A stretch of DNA of 64,000 nt, from the NCBI RefSeq assembly GCF_010692725.1, contig NZ_JAAFZB010000094.1:372001-436000 (forward strand), given 5' to 3'. Below the pieces are notes generated by a model. That model ran no database searches, was not told where the DNA came from, and saw only the letters and a program-made list of their open reading frames with translations. Position 1 is the stretch's first letter, and the number at the start of each line of letters is the position of its first letter. Position numbers and translations under genes: made by a program. The DNA is from Flavihumibacter soli (GTDB lineage: Bacteria > Bacteroidota > Bacteroidia > Sphingobacteriales > Sphingobacteriaceae). Shown here in pieces: positions 19,139 to 28,273 of this stretch.

Positions 19139-20245
19139 ATGAGAACAAAAAGTTTACTGCAGTTATCGGCACTCGCTACTGCTGCATTCCTGGCGTTATC
19201 CTGTCAAAAAGAAACGCCACAAGCCTTCCAGTCAGGACCTGACGAAACACTTGAAGCCTATTCTGTCTTTGCGACCGGTCTGATGAATCCGCGTGGACTG
19301 GAGTTTGGCCCCGACGGCTATTTATACGTTGCTGAAGGCGGCCCGGGCGGCACAAATTCGACTGAAGGTCAATGTGAGCAAGTGCCTTTCGTTGGCCCCT
19401 ATCTTGGTAGCCCCATAGGTGGGAGAATTTCTAAGATCAGTCCATCCGGCGAAAGAACAACTGTATCGGACCAATTTCCTTCTTCCCAGGGGGCCGCTGA
19501 CCCCTCTGTAAGCGGGGTTGGTGACATCGGTTTTTGCGGGAATGACCTTTACGCCCTGGTGACTGGCGGAGGTTGTTCGCATGGTGTTCCCGATAAAGCC
19601 AACGGACTATATCTTGTTAAACCTTCCGGCCCGCCGGTATTAGTGGCCAATTTAAGCGAATGGGTGAAAAACAACCCGGTAGCGGCTCCTCCGGCAGACT
19701 TCCAGTATGATGGAGAATGGTTTAGTATGGTCTACGTCAACAACAGCTTTTATGCGATGAATGCGAATCAGGGAGAACTGGTTAAAATAACTACCAGCGG
19801 CAAGGTAACGCGCGTTGCGGACATCTCTGCGGTTTACGGACATATTGTTCCGACATCAGTTACTTATTGCGACAAATTTTATTTTGGTAACCTCAACACC
19901 TTTCCGATTGTTCAGGGCAGCTCAAGCGTTTACACCTCCAGCCTGAAAGGAGATCTGAAGGTCTCAGAAACCGGCTTCACCACCATCCTCGGTGTTACTT
20001 TCGATAAGAAAAATCGCTTATACGTTCTGGAGAATACCACAAACAACCCTTTCCCAACTCCGGGAACAGGAAGGGTTATACGTACAGACGGTAAAGGCAA
20101 TAAAGAAACCATTGCCGAAGGGCTGGTGTTGCCTACAGCCATAACAACCGGACCTGACGGCAACCTTTATGTATCCAATGTAGGTTTCGGACCTGTCTCT
20201 AACACCGGCGGAGGCCAGATACTCAAGATCGAGATCAATGATTAA
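19139..20245 (+). CDS. ScyD/ScyE family beta-propeller lipoprotein
   Basis: A 368-aa exported protein with a lipobox LALSC (Cys22) and a six-bladed propeller-like repeat pattern: LMNPRGLEFGPDGYLYVAE near the start and LPTAITTGPDGNLYVSN near the end. These match the ScyD/ScyE family found in Bacteroidota and cyanobacteria; its biochemical role is not established. A clear Shine-Dalgarno AAGGAGG lies 6 nt before the ATG, which is rare in this window and fixes the start. It is a single-gene unit between a promoter at 18983 and a terminator at 20261. Confidence 0.87.
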   Translation: MRTKSLLQLSALATAAFLALSCQKETPQAFQSGPDETLEAYSVFATGLMNPRGLEFGPDGYLYVAEGGPGGTNSTEGQCEQVPFVGPYLGSPIGGRISKISPSGERTTVSDQFPSSQGAADPSVSGVGDIGFCGNDLYALVTGGGCSHGVPDKANGLYLVKPSGPPVLVANLSEWVKNNPVAAPPADFQYDGEWFSMVYVNNSFYAMNANQGELVKITTSGKVTRVADISAVYGHIVPTSVTYCDKFYFGNLNTFPIVQGSSSVYTSSLKGDLKVSETGFTTILGVTFDKKNRLYVLENTTNNPFPTPGTGRVIRTDGKGNKETIAEGLVLPTAITTGPDGNLYVSNVGFGPVSNTGGGQILKIEIND

Positions 20246-20260
20246 CCGTTAACGATTTCT

Positions 20261-20305
20261 AAAAAAAAGAGCGACAATCCGGAATACGGATGTCGCCCTT
20301 TTTTT
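20261..20305. terminator. Bidirectional terminator between convergent genes
   Basis: The stem GCGACAATCCG/CGGATGTCGC (one bulged A, loop GAATA) has an A8 run on the left (20261-20268) and a T7 run on the right. It can stop the ScyD-like gene on the plus strand and the oxidoreductase operon on the minus strand. Confidence 0.85.
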
Positions 20306-20330
20306 GCGTATCAAATAAACAGGATATTTA

Positions 20331-21779
20331 TCAGACTGTTAAATTCCAGCCCTTCCTGTATTCGCGTTTTACGAACTGGTTTGCTTCATCAAAATTGGTC
20401 ACTTTCATCTTAGGACCATCCCAGAGTAACTTAATATATCTTCCCGGGTAGGAATATCCCTTACCATCCGCCGATTGCTTACGTATATCAAACCCACGGA
20501 TTGCAAGATTCCCCATCAGAACAGTTTCTGTTAAAGGACCGGCAATTGAAAAATCGGAACTCAATTCCATTTTTCCGTAGCCTGCAATTGCAGCTTCAAC
20601 CCATTGAGTATAATGCCCTGCTTCACCACCGGGAACCAATGAAATAGTTTTAGGGGTGTTAACCTCAGACGTTCTGGAAAGAGGCAGCAATTTTGGATCG
20701 CGTCCATAGGTGCTGCACATCATTTTGCCTTTGGTACCGATAAACAAAGCACCGTTACCTCCGTCACCCATACGCTCGTTAGGTCCCAGTTCCACCGGAC
20801 GTTCAGGCTGTATACCGCCATCCATCCAATGAAGTTTTATAGGCGATCCGCCTTTTTTAGCAGATGCAAAGGTCATGATAGCATGGGAAGACGGGGGACA
20901 GCTTTCCGGAAAATAACCCCTCTTAAACTCATCTACATAGACACTGCCAACACTGGCTTCAACCTCCGTCGGATAACCGAGTCCCAAAACGCGGAAAGGT
21001 GCTTCCACAAGGTGGCAAGCCATATCTCCCAGTGCGCCGGTGCCGTAATCCCACCAGCCGCGCCAGTTAAACGGAACAAGTTTCTCAATATAATCCTTCT
21101 CAGGAGCTGTTCCCAGCCATAGATCCCAGTCAAGGTTCGCAGGAACATCAGCCTTTTTAGCGGGCCATGCAATGCCTTGCGGCCACACGGGACGGTCAGT
21201 CCAGCAATAAACGGTATGCACATCGCCTATTACGCCTGCATTATACCATTCCCGCAATTGACGTACTCCGTCACCCGAAGCACCCTGGTTACCCATCTGG
21301 GTTACTACTTTGTAACGCTTCGCGCCTTCTGTCAGCATCCTTGCCTCGTAGATATCATGCGTTAATGGCTTCTGCACATATACATGTTTACCCATCTGCA
21401 TAGCAGCCATTGTTATGATTGCATGATTATGGTCTGGTGTTGCGACAGAAACCGCATCAAAATTCTTGGACTCCTTATCAAAGAGCTCCCGCCAGTCCTT
21501 GTAGAATTTCGCTTTAGGGAAACGATTTACTGATCTCGCTGCCCGGTTTGTATCCACATCGCAGAGGTAGGCCACATCGCATTTTCCACCGGCATAAAAA
21601 CCAGTAAGATCACTCTCGCCCTTTCCGCCCACACCAATACCCGCTATCAGTAGACGGTCGCTCGGCGCTGTATATCCTTTTCCCCCTAAGACGTACCGGG
21701 GCACGATCATAAAACCAGCAGCGGCTATTGCTGCCGTTTTAACGAAATCTCTCCTGCTTGTTGCTTTAGTTTCAGACAT
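20331..21779 (-). CDS. Tat-exported Gfo/Idh/MocA family oxidoreductase
   Basis: A 482-aa NAD(P)-dependent oxidoreductase with a twin-arginine signal (SRRDFVKTAAIAAAGF, residues 8-23). The Rossmann motif is GIGVGGKGES, and the conserved Lys is in VYVQKPL. Gfo/Idh/MocA proteins act on sugars, inositols and their keto forms. With the neighbouring GMC dehydrogenase and a DUF1080 hydrolase in the divergent half of the locus, I infer a role with 3-keto sugars or glycosides in the periplasm, the exported members probably carrying a bound cofactor. It is last in the minus-strand gene run, 72 nt after the subunit-3-like gene. Confidence 0.9.
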   Translation of the reverse strand: MSETKATSRRDFVKTAAIAAAGFMIVPRYVLGGKGYTAPSDRLLIAGIGVGGKGESDLTGFYAGGKCDVAYLCDVDTNRAARSVNRFPKAKFYKDWRELFDKESKNFDAVSVATPDHNHAIITMAAMQMGKHVYVQKPLTHDIYEARMLTEGAKRYKVVTQMGNQGASGDGVRQLREWYNAGVIGDVHTVYCWTDRPVWPQGIAWPAKKADVPANLDWDLWLGTAPEKDYIEKLVPFNWRGWWDYGTGALGDMACHLVEAPFRVLGLGYPTEVEASVGSVYVDEFKRGYFPESCPPSSHAIMTFASAKKGGSPIKLHWMDGGIQPERPVELGPNERMGDGGNGALFIGTKGKMMCSTYGRDPKLLPLSRTSEVNTPKTISLVPGGEAGHYTQWVEAAIAGYGKMELSSDFSIAGPLTETVLMGNLAIRGFDIRKQSADGKGYSYPGRYIKLLWDGPKMKVTNFDEANQFVKREYRKGWNLTV

Positions 21780-21851
21780 AATTACCCTGTTATGAAATAG
21801 AAGATGCTCAAATATTTGATTAGTTCTTTACAATTATAAAAATAACCAGGA

Positions 21852-22430
21852 TCAGGTAGCCCAGGCTTTATCCCCTTTTTTATAAGGATAATCGCCGTCA
21901 TATTTTCCTGGAATTGCCACATAGCGCAGAGCTTTAGTGGCTCCAACTTCCGAAGTGAAGAAACCCAGCATTGTAAGTTCCTTTAACATGCGGAAATAAT
22001 GCGAAGGCTGTTCCGGAGATTTACTTTCCATGTAGGCCTTTTGTTTCGCATCCATTTTCGTAAAGAAAGCTGTTCTCTCTGCAGCACTGCATTCCATAAA
22101 GGATTTACCCTGTTCTTTTTTGCATTGTTCATCCATTCTTTCCAAACCTTCACGGAAAATTCCCTGATCGCGCGGGGTATAGCAGTCACGAACCATGACA
22201 TTCATAAATTCACCTACTTTCGCAGCCTTGGCACCCGGAGTGCTGGTAGCAGGCAAGATGGTCTCGCCCATTTCGTCCAGCAATGCGATGGTGTCGGTAT
22301 TAAAAAATGAACCCGCACTTGCCGCTTTTTCAGGCGAGGGAGTACATCCTATTTCGAGGAAAAGGTTGGCACCGATGATCGTTCCTCCCAGTAGCCAGCT
22401 TACTTTTGTTATAGCTTCTCTTCTATCCAT
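21852..22430 (-). CDS. Gluconate 2-dehydrogenase subunit 3-like Tat lipoprotein
   Basis: A 192-aa protein starting MDRREAITKVSWLLGGTI, a Tat signal that ends in a lipobox-like LEIGC (Cys29). The rest matches the gluconate 2-dehydrogenase subunit 3 family (AAKVGEFMNVMVRDCY, ALRYVAIPGKYDGDYPYKKGDKAW). In known flavin dehydrogenases this small subunit carries the large GMC subunit through the Tat pathway as a hitchhiker and supports assembly. The GMC gene lies 30 nt upstream and itself has no signal, which fits that role. No cytochrome c subunit gene is adjacent. Confidence 0.9.
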   Translation of the reverse strand: MDRREAITKVSWLLGGTIIGANLFLEIGCTPSPEKAASAGSFFNTDTIALLDEMGETILPATSTPGAKAAKVGEFMNVMVRDCYTPRDQGIFREGLERMDEQCKKEQGKSFMECSAAERTAFFTKMDAKQKAYMESKSPEQPSHYFRMLKELTMLGFFTSEVGATKALRYVAIPGKYDGDYPYKKGDKAWAT

Positions 22431-22460
22431 GATATTTTATTTATGCCCGGAGGCGTTCAT

Positions 22461-24143
22461 TTAGATATTACCTTTCTTGAGTTCCTTAACTGCATGATCA
22501 ACCGCACGGGCAGTCATTGCCATATAGGTTAATGATGGATTCTGACAGCCGGCAGAAGTCATAGCCGCCCCATCAGTAACGTATACGTTCGTAGCATCCC
22601 AAACCTGGTTATTGCCATTCAGCACAGATGTTTTAGGATCTCTTCCCATACGGGCAGTTCCCATTTCATGGATACCCATACCCATGGTATAGCCGGCATC
22701 GTATGTAGAAACATTCTTTAACCCGGCGATCTCCAGCATTTCCTTCCCATCCTCCATCATGTCCTTCCGCATTTTCATTTCGTTTTCCTTGATTTCGCAG
22801 TCGATAGCCAGAACAGGTAATCCCCACTTATCCTTTTTCGACTTGTCGAGCGTGATCTTATTCTCATGATAAGGCAAGGTTTCACCAAAGCCGGTGATAC
22901 CCATTCGCCATTGACCCGGCTCACACAAAGCATCCTTGAACTCTCCGCCGATGCTTAGTTCTGCGATCTCACGGCCCCATCCTTCCCTGCTTGCACTGCC
23001 CTGGTATCCAAAACCACGTAAATAATTTCGCTTCCTATCTCCCGGAATGTTCTGGAACCTTGGAATATAAATACCGTTGGCACGACGTCCGTAAGTGTAC
23101 TTATCATCAAATCCCTCTGCGACCCCTGAAGCGCCCGCACGGAAATGGTGATCCATCAGGTTATGGCCCAACTCGCCGCTGCTGCTGCCCAGTCCGCCTT
23201 CCCACACATCGGTAGCCGAGTTCATCAGAACCCAGGCTGAATTTAATGCCGAAGCACATACGAAAACAACTTTCGCGAAGTACTCGTAGGTCTGGTTCGT
23301 TTCAGCGTCAATGATCTCAACTCCCTTCGCCTTTTTAGTGTCTTTATCGTAAAGTATTTTGGTTACAATAGAAAAAGGACGTAAGGTCAGATTACCGGTT
23401 GCTACAGCCGCAGGTAAAGTCGATGATTGAGTACTGAAATAGGCGCCAAATGGGCATCCCAGCCAGCATTTGTTGCGGTACTGGCAATTGGTACGGCCTG
23501 GTAAAGGTTCTGTAATGTTGGCTACCCGGCCCATGATCATGTCCCGGTGCTCTTTATAATGAGCTTTTATGCGCGCAGAAACATGTTTTTCTACCACGTT
23601 CATGTCCATCGCCTTCTGGAATTCTCCATCGGGCAATTGTGCTAAACCATCGCGATTTCCGCTGATACCGGCAAATTTCTCCACATGGCTATACCATGGA
23701 GCCAGGTCTTCATAGCGGATCGGCCAGTCAACCGCGACACCATCCTTCAGGTTGGCTTCGAAGTCCATCGGACTTAAGCGGTAGCTCTGACGACCCCACA
23801 TCAGCGAACGGCCGCCCACATGATATCCGCGGAACCAATCAAAGCGTTTTATCTCGGTGTAAGGGCTATCCTTTTCAACCGTCCAATAATTAAGATTCGT
23901 TTCATTTAAAGGATAATCACGCCTCAGCACCGGGTAGTCTTTAATCATATCCTGGGTACGCCCGCCGCGATGGGGAAATTCCCAGGGATGTTTATTTGCA
24001 TTGACATAATCCTTTATATGCTCAATATTCTCTCCCCGCTCGAGCATTATTGTCTTAAGCCCTTTCTCGGTAAGTTCCTTAGCCGCCCATCCTCCGCTAA
24101 TCCCGGAGCCTATAACAATTGCATCATACGTATTCTCAGCCAT
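22461..24143 (-). CDS. GMC-family FAD oxidoreductase (probable sugar/glycoside 3-dehydrogenase)
   Basis: A 560-aa glucose-methanol-choline oxidoreductase. FAD-binding GSGISGG (residues 12-18) and the catalytic C-terminal region HEMGTARMG followed by CQNPSLTYMAMTA are present. A Cys-containing stretch (NCQYRNKCWLGCPFGAYF) resembles the Cys-rich loop of periplasmic GMC dehydrogenases, some of which bind an iron-sulfur cluster. It has no signal of its own; export with the Tat-tagged subunit 3 is expected. Given the DUF1080 and Gfo/Idh/MocA neighbours, oxidation of a sugar or glycoside at C3 is the likely reaction. Confidence 0.9.
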   Translation of the reverse strand: MAENTYDAIVIGSGISGGWAAKELTEKGLKTIMLERGENIEHIKDYVNANKHPWEFPHRGGRTQDMIKDYPVLRRDYPLNETNLNYWTVEKDSPYTEIKRFDWFRGYHVGGRSLMWGRQSYRLSPMDFEANLKDGVAVDWPIRYEDLAPWYSHVEKFAGISGNRDGLAQLPDGEFQKAMDMNVVEKHVSARIKAHYKEHRDMIMGRVANITEPLPGRTNCQYRNKCWLGCPFGAYFSTQSSTLPAAVATGNLTLRPFSIVTKILYDKDTKKAKGVEIIDAETNQTYEYFAKVVFVCASALNSAWVLMNSATDVWEGGLGSSSGELGHNLMDHHFRAGASGVAEGFDDKYTYGRRANGIYIPRFQNIPGDRKRNYLRGFGYQGSASREGWGREIAELSIGGEFKDALCEPGQWRMGITGFGETLPYHENKITLDKSKKDKWGLPVLAIDCEIKENEMKMRKDMMEDGKEMLEIAGLKNVSTYDAGYTMGMGIHEMGTARMGRDPKTSVLNGNNQVWDATNVYVTDGAAMTSAGCQNPSLTYMAMTARAVDHAVKELKKGNI

Positions 24144-24196
24144 AATAATTAATTTTTAGGGTTGGTTTGTTATGTTCAAATTATTTCGATCAGATA

Positions 24197-25432
24197 TCAT
24201 TTTCCACCTTTAGCGGATTCCAGTCTAATATCTTCTTTATCGCTGAAAAAGACAACAAATAATATTGTTACGACGCCAGCAATTCCGGCTGGTATCAGCC
24301 ATATCGACTGCCAGTTATTTTGATAAGCATCGGTCACCATACCGGCAATCCAGAAACCGATCAGCATGCCGACACCGTATGTTGCCAGGGTAATTAATCC
24401 CTGTGCAGCGCTCTTAAACTTCTCGCCAGCCTTTGAATTAGTATAGATCTGACCTGAGACGAAGAAAAAGTCATAACATATCCCGTGCAGGGCTATACCC
24501 AGTATCAACATGAATGTAAGTTCATCGGCGTTGCCATAGGCAAAGAATACGTAACGTACCACCCATGCCAGCATACCTACAAGAATTGTTATTTTCACTC
24601 CAAATCGCTTGAAAAAAACCGGAAGCAAAAGCATAAACAAAACCTCCGAGATCTGCCCGATCGTCATTTTACCAGTAGGGTTCTCCAACCCGATCGAAGA
24701 AAGGAAAGGGTTAGCATTCTGGTAGTAAAATGCAAGCGGAATACATATCAATATGGAAGATAAAAAGAATACCAGGAAGTTTTTGCTTTTCAACAACTTT
24801 AAAGCGTCCAATCCCAAAAGATCAGAAACACTCACTTTTTCACTTTTACTAGCCTTTGGCGGAGTTGCCGGAAGTATAAAGCTAAACAGACCCAGTACCA
24901 GGGAGGCGATACTTGCCATTAAAAAGGTATTTCTTAATAAGCCTTCCGATCTACCTTCCGCAGAATCCCAATGAAAGAGAAAACTAATCAGCAAACCTGC
25001 GACAATCCAGCCGATGGTTCCCCATACCCGGATCGTTGAGAACTCCTTCTCCGGATCCTTCATCTGGTTGAATGAAACAGAGTTAACAAGTGCAAGCGTT
25101 GGCATATACATGATCATGTAGCCAAGTACGTACGGATAGAACGAAGCGAAATCGGTGCTTTGAAACATCAGGTACATTAGAACAGCACCAATCAGGTGAA
25201 GTATGCCTAAAATCTTTTCAGCATTAAAATACCGGTCAGCTATCAGGCCAATTATAAAGGGCGCGATAATGGCTCCGAAAGACTGGGTAGAAAAAGCAGC
25301 GGCGATCTGCGAGCCGGATGCATTCAGGTTACTCCCGAGGAAAGTACCTAATGTTACGAACCAGGCTCCCCAAATAAAAAATTCAAGGAACATCATTGCT
25401 GACAGCTTAAAACGAATTGTAGAGTTCATCAT
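24197..25432 (-). CDS. NupG-like MFS permease
   Basis: A 411-aa, 12-helix MFS protein of the nucleoside:H+ symporter-like (NHS/NupG) branch: it opens with FKLSAMMFLEFFIWGAWFVTLG and contains VRVWGTIGW-type and GICYDFFFVSGQIYTN motifs. In Bacteroidota such permeases commonly sit beside Gfo/Idh/MocA and sugar isomerase genes, so I infer uptake of a sugar or keto-sugar rather than a nucleoside. It heads the minus-strand half of the module, 53 nt before the GMC gene, and faces the divergent half across a 242-nt regulatory gap. Confidence 0.87.
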   Translation of the reverse strand: MMNSTIRFKLSAMMFLEFFIWGAWFVTLGTFLGSNLNASGSQIAAAFSTQSFGAIIAPFIIGLIADRYFNAEKILGILHLIGAVLMYLMFQSTDFASFYPYVLGYMIMYMPTLALVNSVSFNQMKDPEKEFSTIRVWGTIGWIVAGLLISFLFHWDSAEGRSEGLLRNTFLMASIASLVLGLFSFILPATPPKASKSEKVSVSDLLGLDALKLLKSKNFLVFFLSSILICIPLAFYYQNANPFLSSIGLENPTGKMTIGQISEVLFMLLLPVFFKRFGVKITILVGMLAWVVRYVFFAYGNADELTFMLILGIALHGICYDFFFVSGQIYTNSKAGEKFKSAAQGLITLATYGVGMLIGFWIAGMVTDAYQNNWQSIWLIPAGIAGVVTILFVVFFSDKEDIRLESAKGGK

Positions 25433-25501
25433 ATATTGGTTACGGTTTTAAATTTCAGGTGAAGATTTCAATGATTTCCGTTGCGGAAGGGTGAGCTGCC
25501 G

Positions 25502-25546
25502 ACGAACAAATAATGACAGAATGTGTTGTGAATACACTTTGTTCGT
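25502..25546. promoter_or_regulatory. Inverted repeat in the divergent control region
   Basis: ACGAACAAA (25502-25510) and TTTGTTCGT (25538-25546) are exact reverse complements separated by 27 nt, which contain a further GTGT/ACAC pair. The element lies between the two divergent halves of the keto-sugar module (start codons at 25432 minus and 25675 plus), so a shared operator is plausible. No clear TAnnTTTG box was found for either gene. Confidence 0.45.
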
Positions 25547-25674
25547 ACATTTTTCGAATAAAAGCACGGGAAAACAATTGATTTCATTACTATTGGTTAG
25601 ATTTTACTAGAAAATAAATGTATATTTTTATTTTTAAAAAACATCAATATCCCTCTTAATCTTAATTTTTTTAC

Positions 25675-26841
25675 ATGACCAGAAAATTACGAATGGGAAT
25701 GGTGGGTGGAGGCAAAGACGCTTTCATCGGTGCCATTCACCGCCTTGCCGCCAATATGGACGGCCTCATCGAATTGGTTTGCGGTGCGCTAAGCATTAAC
25801 CCAGAGATAGCCGAAGAAAGCGGAAAGATGCTGTTTCTATCCCCTGACAGGATCTATAAAACCTACCAGGAGATGATTGAAAAGGAAAGCCAGCTACCCG
25901 CTGATCAGCGAATGGATTTCCTGACAATCGTTACCCCGAATTTTGCGCATTTTGCACCAGCCATGATGGCCCTGGAACATGGCTTTAATGTCGTGATCGA
26001 GAAACCCATTACCTTTTCTCTTGACGAAGCGAAGCAGCTTCAGGCAAAAGTGAAAGAAACAGGCTTGTTGCTTTTGCTGACTCATACCTATTCCGGCTAC
26101 CCGATGGTGAAACAGGCGCGGCGAATGGTAAAGGATGGCGTAATTGGAAAGGTTCGTAAAATTTATGTTGAATATCCGCAGGGCTGGCTTAGCAGGTTGA
26201 GTGAACGTGAAGGCAACGCGCAGGCCGCATGGAGGACCGACCCGGGTAAAAGTGGCAAAAGCGGAAGTATGGGCGACATCGGTACGCACGCTGCTCATCT
26301 TGCAGAGTATGTATCGGGGCTAAAAATAACCCGCATGTGCGCCGACCTGAATATTGTGGTAGAAGGCAGGATGCTGGATGATGATGGAAATGTTTTACTA
26401 CGATTCGATAACGGCGCAAACGGTGTCCTGATGGCATCACAGGTTGCAGCCGGCGAAGAAAATGCCTTAAAAATTCGGGTCTATGGCGAAACCGGCGGCC
26501 TTGAATGGCGCCAGGAAGAGCCGAATACTTTACTGGTGAAATGGCTTGACCAGCCGACCCAGATCCTTCGGGCGGGCGCAGGCTATGGCGACCGGCTTTC
26601 CTCCTATTCAATTCATAATACCCGGACACCGGGCGGACATCCGGAAGGTTTCCTCGAGGCATTCGCTAATTTGTATCGCAACTTTGCCCTTACCCTGAGC
26701 GCCCGTATAGATGGCACTACACCACCGGAAGAAGCTCTTGATTTTCCGTCTGTTGATGATGGGGTAAGAGGTATGGCATTTATTGATAATGTGGTACGCA
26801 GCAGCCAGAGCAACGAGAAGTGGACGGAATACGAGATTTAG
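25675..26841 (+). CDS. Cytoplasmic Gfo/Idh/MocA family oxidoreductase
   Basis: A 388-aa oxidoreductase without a signal peptide. The N-terminal Rossmann motif reads GMVGGGKDAFIG, the conserved Lys lies in VVIEKPIT, and the C-terminal domain has DIGTHAAHLAEYVSGL. It belongs to the branch usually paired with a TIM-barrel isomerase, as here. It is inferred to reduce or oxidise a sugar or 3-keto sugar after import by the NupG-like permease. It is the first gene of the plus-strand half, divergent from that permease. Confidence 0.9.
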   Translation: MTRKLRMGMVGGGKDAFIGAIHRLAANMDGLIELVCGALSINPEIAEESGKMLFLSPDRIYKTYQEMIEKESQLPADQRMDFLTIVTPNFAHFAPAMMALEHGFNVVIEKPITFSLDEAKQLQAKVKETGLLLLLTHTYSGYPMVKQARRMVKDGVIGKVRKIYVEYPQGWLSRLSEREGNAQAAWRTDPGKSGKSGSMGDIGTHAAHLAEYVSGLKITRMCADLNIVVEGRMLDDDGNVLLRFDNGANGVLMASQVAAGEENALKIRVYGETGGLEWRQEEPNTLLVKWLDQPTQILRAGAGYGDRLSSYSIHNTRTPGGHPEGFLEAFANLYRNFALTLSARIDGTTPPEEALDFPSVDDGVRGMAFIDNVVRSSQSNEKWTEYEI

Positions 26842-26842
26842 A

Positions 26843-26931
26843 ATTACCAATTAAGAATTAAGAATTATGAATTACGATTTAAGATTTACGAACCCATATC
26901 TAAAATCTAAAATCTAAAATCTAAAATCTAA
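26843..26931 (+). repeat. Degenerate 7-bp repeat array, 12-13 units, upstream of the isomerase gene
   Basis: The intergenic DNA is in strict 7-nt register: AATTACC, AATTAAG twice, AATTATG, AATTACG, ATTTAAG, ATTTACG, AACCCAT, then ATCTAAA four times plus a partial unit (26898-26931). It ends 3 nt before the ATG of the next gene. Such phase over 89 nt points to growth by slippage, with older diverged and younger exact units. Confidence 0.8.
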
Positions 26932-26934
26932 TCA

Positions 26935-27987
26935 ATGACCACCATTAAAGGACCCGCAATTTTTCTTGCGCAATTCATAGGCGATGAAGCCCCGTTCAAT
27001 TCATTGGAATCTATCTGTCAATGGGCTAAAAGCCTTGGCTTCGAGGGCGTGCAGATACCAACCGGCGACCCCCGCTTCATTGATCTTCAGAAAGCCGCAG
27101 AAAGTAAAACCTATGCTGATGAGATCAAAGGAATTGTTAATCAATGCGGATTAGAGATCACGGAGCTTTCAACCCATTTACAGGGGCAGCTGGTGGCTGT
27201 AAATCCTGCCTTTGATACCCTATTTGACGCTTTCGCACCCGCCCATCTCAAAGGGCAGTATAAAGCCCGGACCGAGTGGGCTGTCCAGCAATTGAAGTAC
27301 GGCGCGCTGGCATCCAAAAATCTGGGTCTTAACGCCCATGCCACGTTCAGCGGCTCGCTATTGTGGCACACCTTTCATCCATGGCCGCAACGGCCTGAAG
27401 GATTGGTAGAGGATGGTTTTAAAGAACTGGCCAGGCGGTGGCTTCCTATCCTGAACTATTTTGATGAGCAGGGAGTGGATGTTTGTTACGAAGTACATCC
27501 GGGAGAAGACATCTTTGATGGCATAACTTATGAAATGTTCCTCGACAAGGTGAATGAACATCCAAGGGCCTGTCTTCTATATGATCCCTCACATTTCGTC
27601 CTGCAGTGTCTGGACTATATTGAATATATCGACCTGTATCATGAACGTATTAAAGCCTTCCATGTAAAGGATTCGGAGTTCAATCCCACAGGCCGCCAGG
27701 GAACCTTCGGCGGTTACCAGGGCTGGGCAGACCGTGCAGGACGCTACAGATCGCCGGGCGACGGACAGGTCGATTTCAAACGAATATTCAGCAAGCTCAC
27801 CCAGTATGATTTTAAAGGCTGGGCTGTTATGGAATGGGAATGCCCGCTCAAACATCCCGAAGATGGGGCGAGAGAGGGTGCCGAATTCATTAAAAAGCAT
27901 ATCATCAGGGTGACGGAGCGGGCGTTTGACGACTTTGCCGGTACGGCCCCAAATGCGGAGCTGAACAAAAAGATCTTAGGAATTTAA
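26935..27987 (+). CDS. Sugar phosphate isomerase/epimerase-type TIM barrel
   Basis: A 350-aa xylose-isomerase-like TIM-barrel protein (AP-endonuclease-2 fold). Metal-ligand segments visible are VCYEVHPGEDIFDG, LLYDPSHFVLQ, IKAFHVKDSEF and VMEWECPL. Homologous proteins in 3-keto-sugar and C-glycoside pathways act as isomerases, epimerases or lyases on keto sugars; the exact reaction here is not determined. It follows the Gfo/Idh/MocA gene on the same strand across the 7-bp repeat array and precedes a small lipoprotein gene by 17 nt. Confidence 0.9.
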   Translation: MTTIKGPAIFLAQFIGDEAPFNSLESICQWAKSLGFEGVQIPTGDPRFIDLQKAAESKTYADEIKGIVNQCGLEITELSTHLQGQLVAVNPAFDTLFDAFAPAHLKGQYKARTEWAVQQLKYGALASKNLGLNAHATFSGSLLWHTFHPWPQRPEGLVEDGFKELARRWLPILNYFDEQGVDVCYEVHPGEDIFDGITYEMFLDKVNEHPRACLLYDPSHFVLQCLDYIEYIDLYHERIKAFHVKDSEFNPTGRQGTFGGYQGWADRAGRYRSPGDGQVDFKRIFSKLTQYDFKGWAVMEWECPLKHPEDGAREGAEFIKKHIIRVTERAFDDFAGTAPNAELNKKILGI

Positions 27988-28004
27988 TTAAACCACTAAA
28001 TATT

Positions 28005-28235
28005 ATGAAAAAACTGTTGATCCTGTTAGCCCTGTCAGCAAGCATAGTTGCCTGCAACAGCAATACGAAAACCGAAGTTACTTCAGATACGACAGATACT
28101 ACTGTTATCAAAGAAGAGGGTGAGAATCCCAGTGCCGCTGCCCAGCAGTCAAGTGTAGATACCAATGCCACTAAGATCGGCACCAATCCTACCGTGCCGG
28201 ATACAACGAAAAAGGACAGCGTACCTAATCAGTAG
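28005..28235 (+). CDS. Small Thr/Asp-rich lipoprotein, unknown
   Basis: A 76-aa protein: signal peptide MKKLLILLALSASIVAC with Cys17 as the lipidated residue, then a low-complexity tail rich in Thr, Asp, Ser and Asn with no predicted fold. It starts 17 nt after the isomerase stop and ends 38 nt before the DUF1080 gene, inside the keto-sugar module. I recognise no family. It may be a surface-exposed or periplasmic spacer-type lipoprotein. Confidence 0.75.
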   Translation: MKKLLILLALSASIVACNSNTKTEVTSDTTDTTVIKEEGENPSAAAQQSSVDTNATKIGTNPTVPDTTKKDSVPNQ

Positions 28236-28273
28236 CAGGTACCGGTAATAATCAATAATTAAATAATAAAAAT

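Noticed and set aside
20933-21223. Open frames opposite or out of phase with the oxidoreductase and many other genes
   Set aside because: They overlap strongly supported genes entirely and show no motifs; shadow frames.
26898-26931. CRISPR-like array
   Set aside because: The 7-nt units are contiguous with no spacers; it is a simple tandem repeat.
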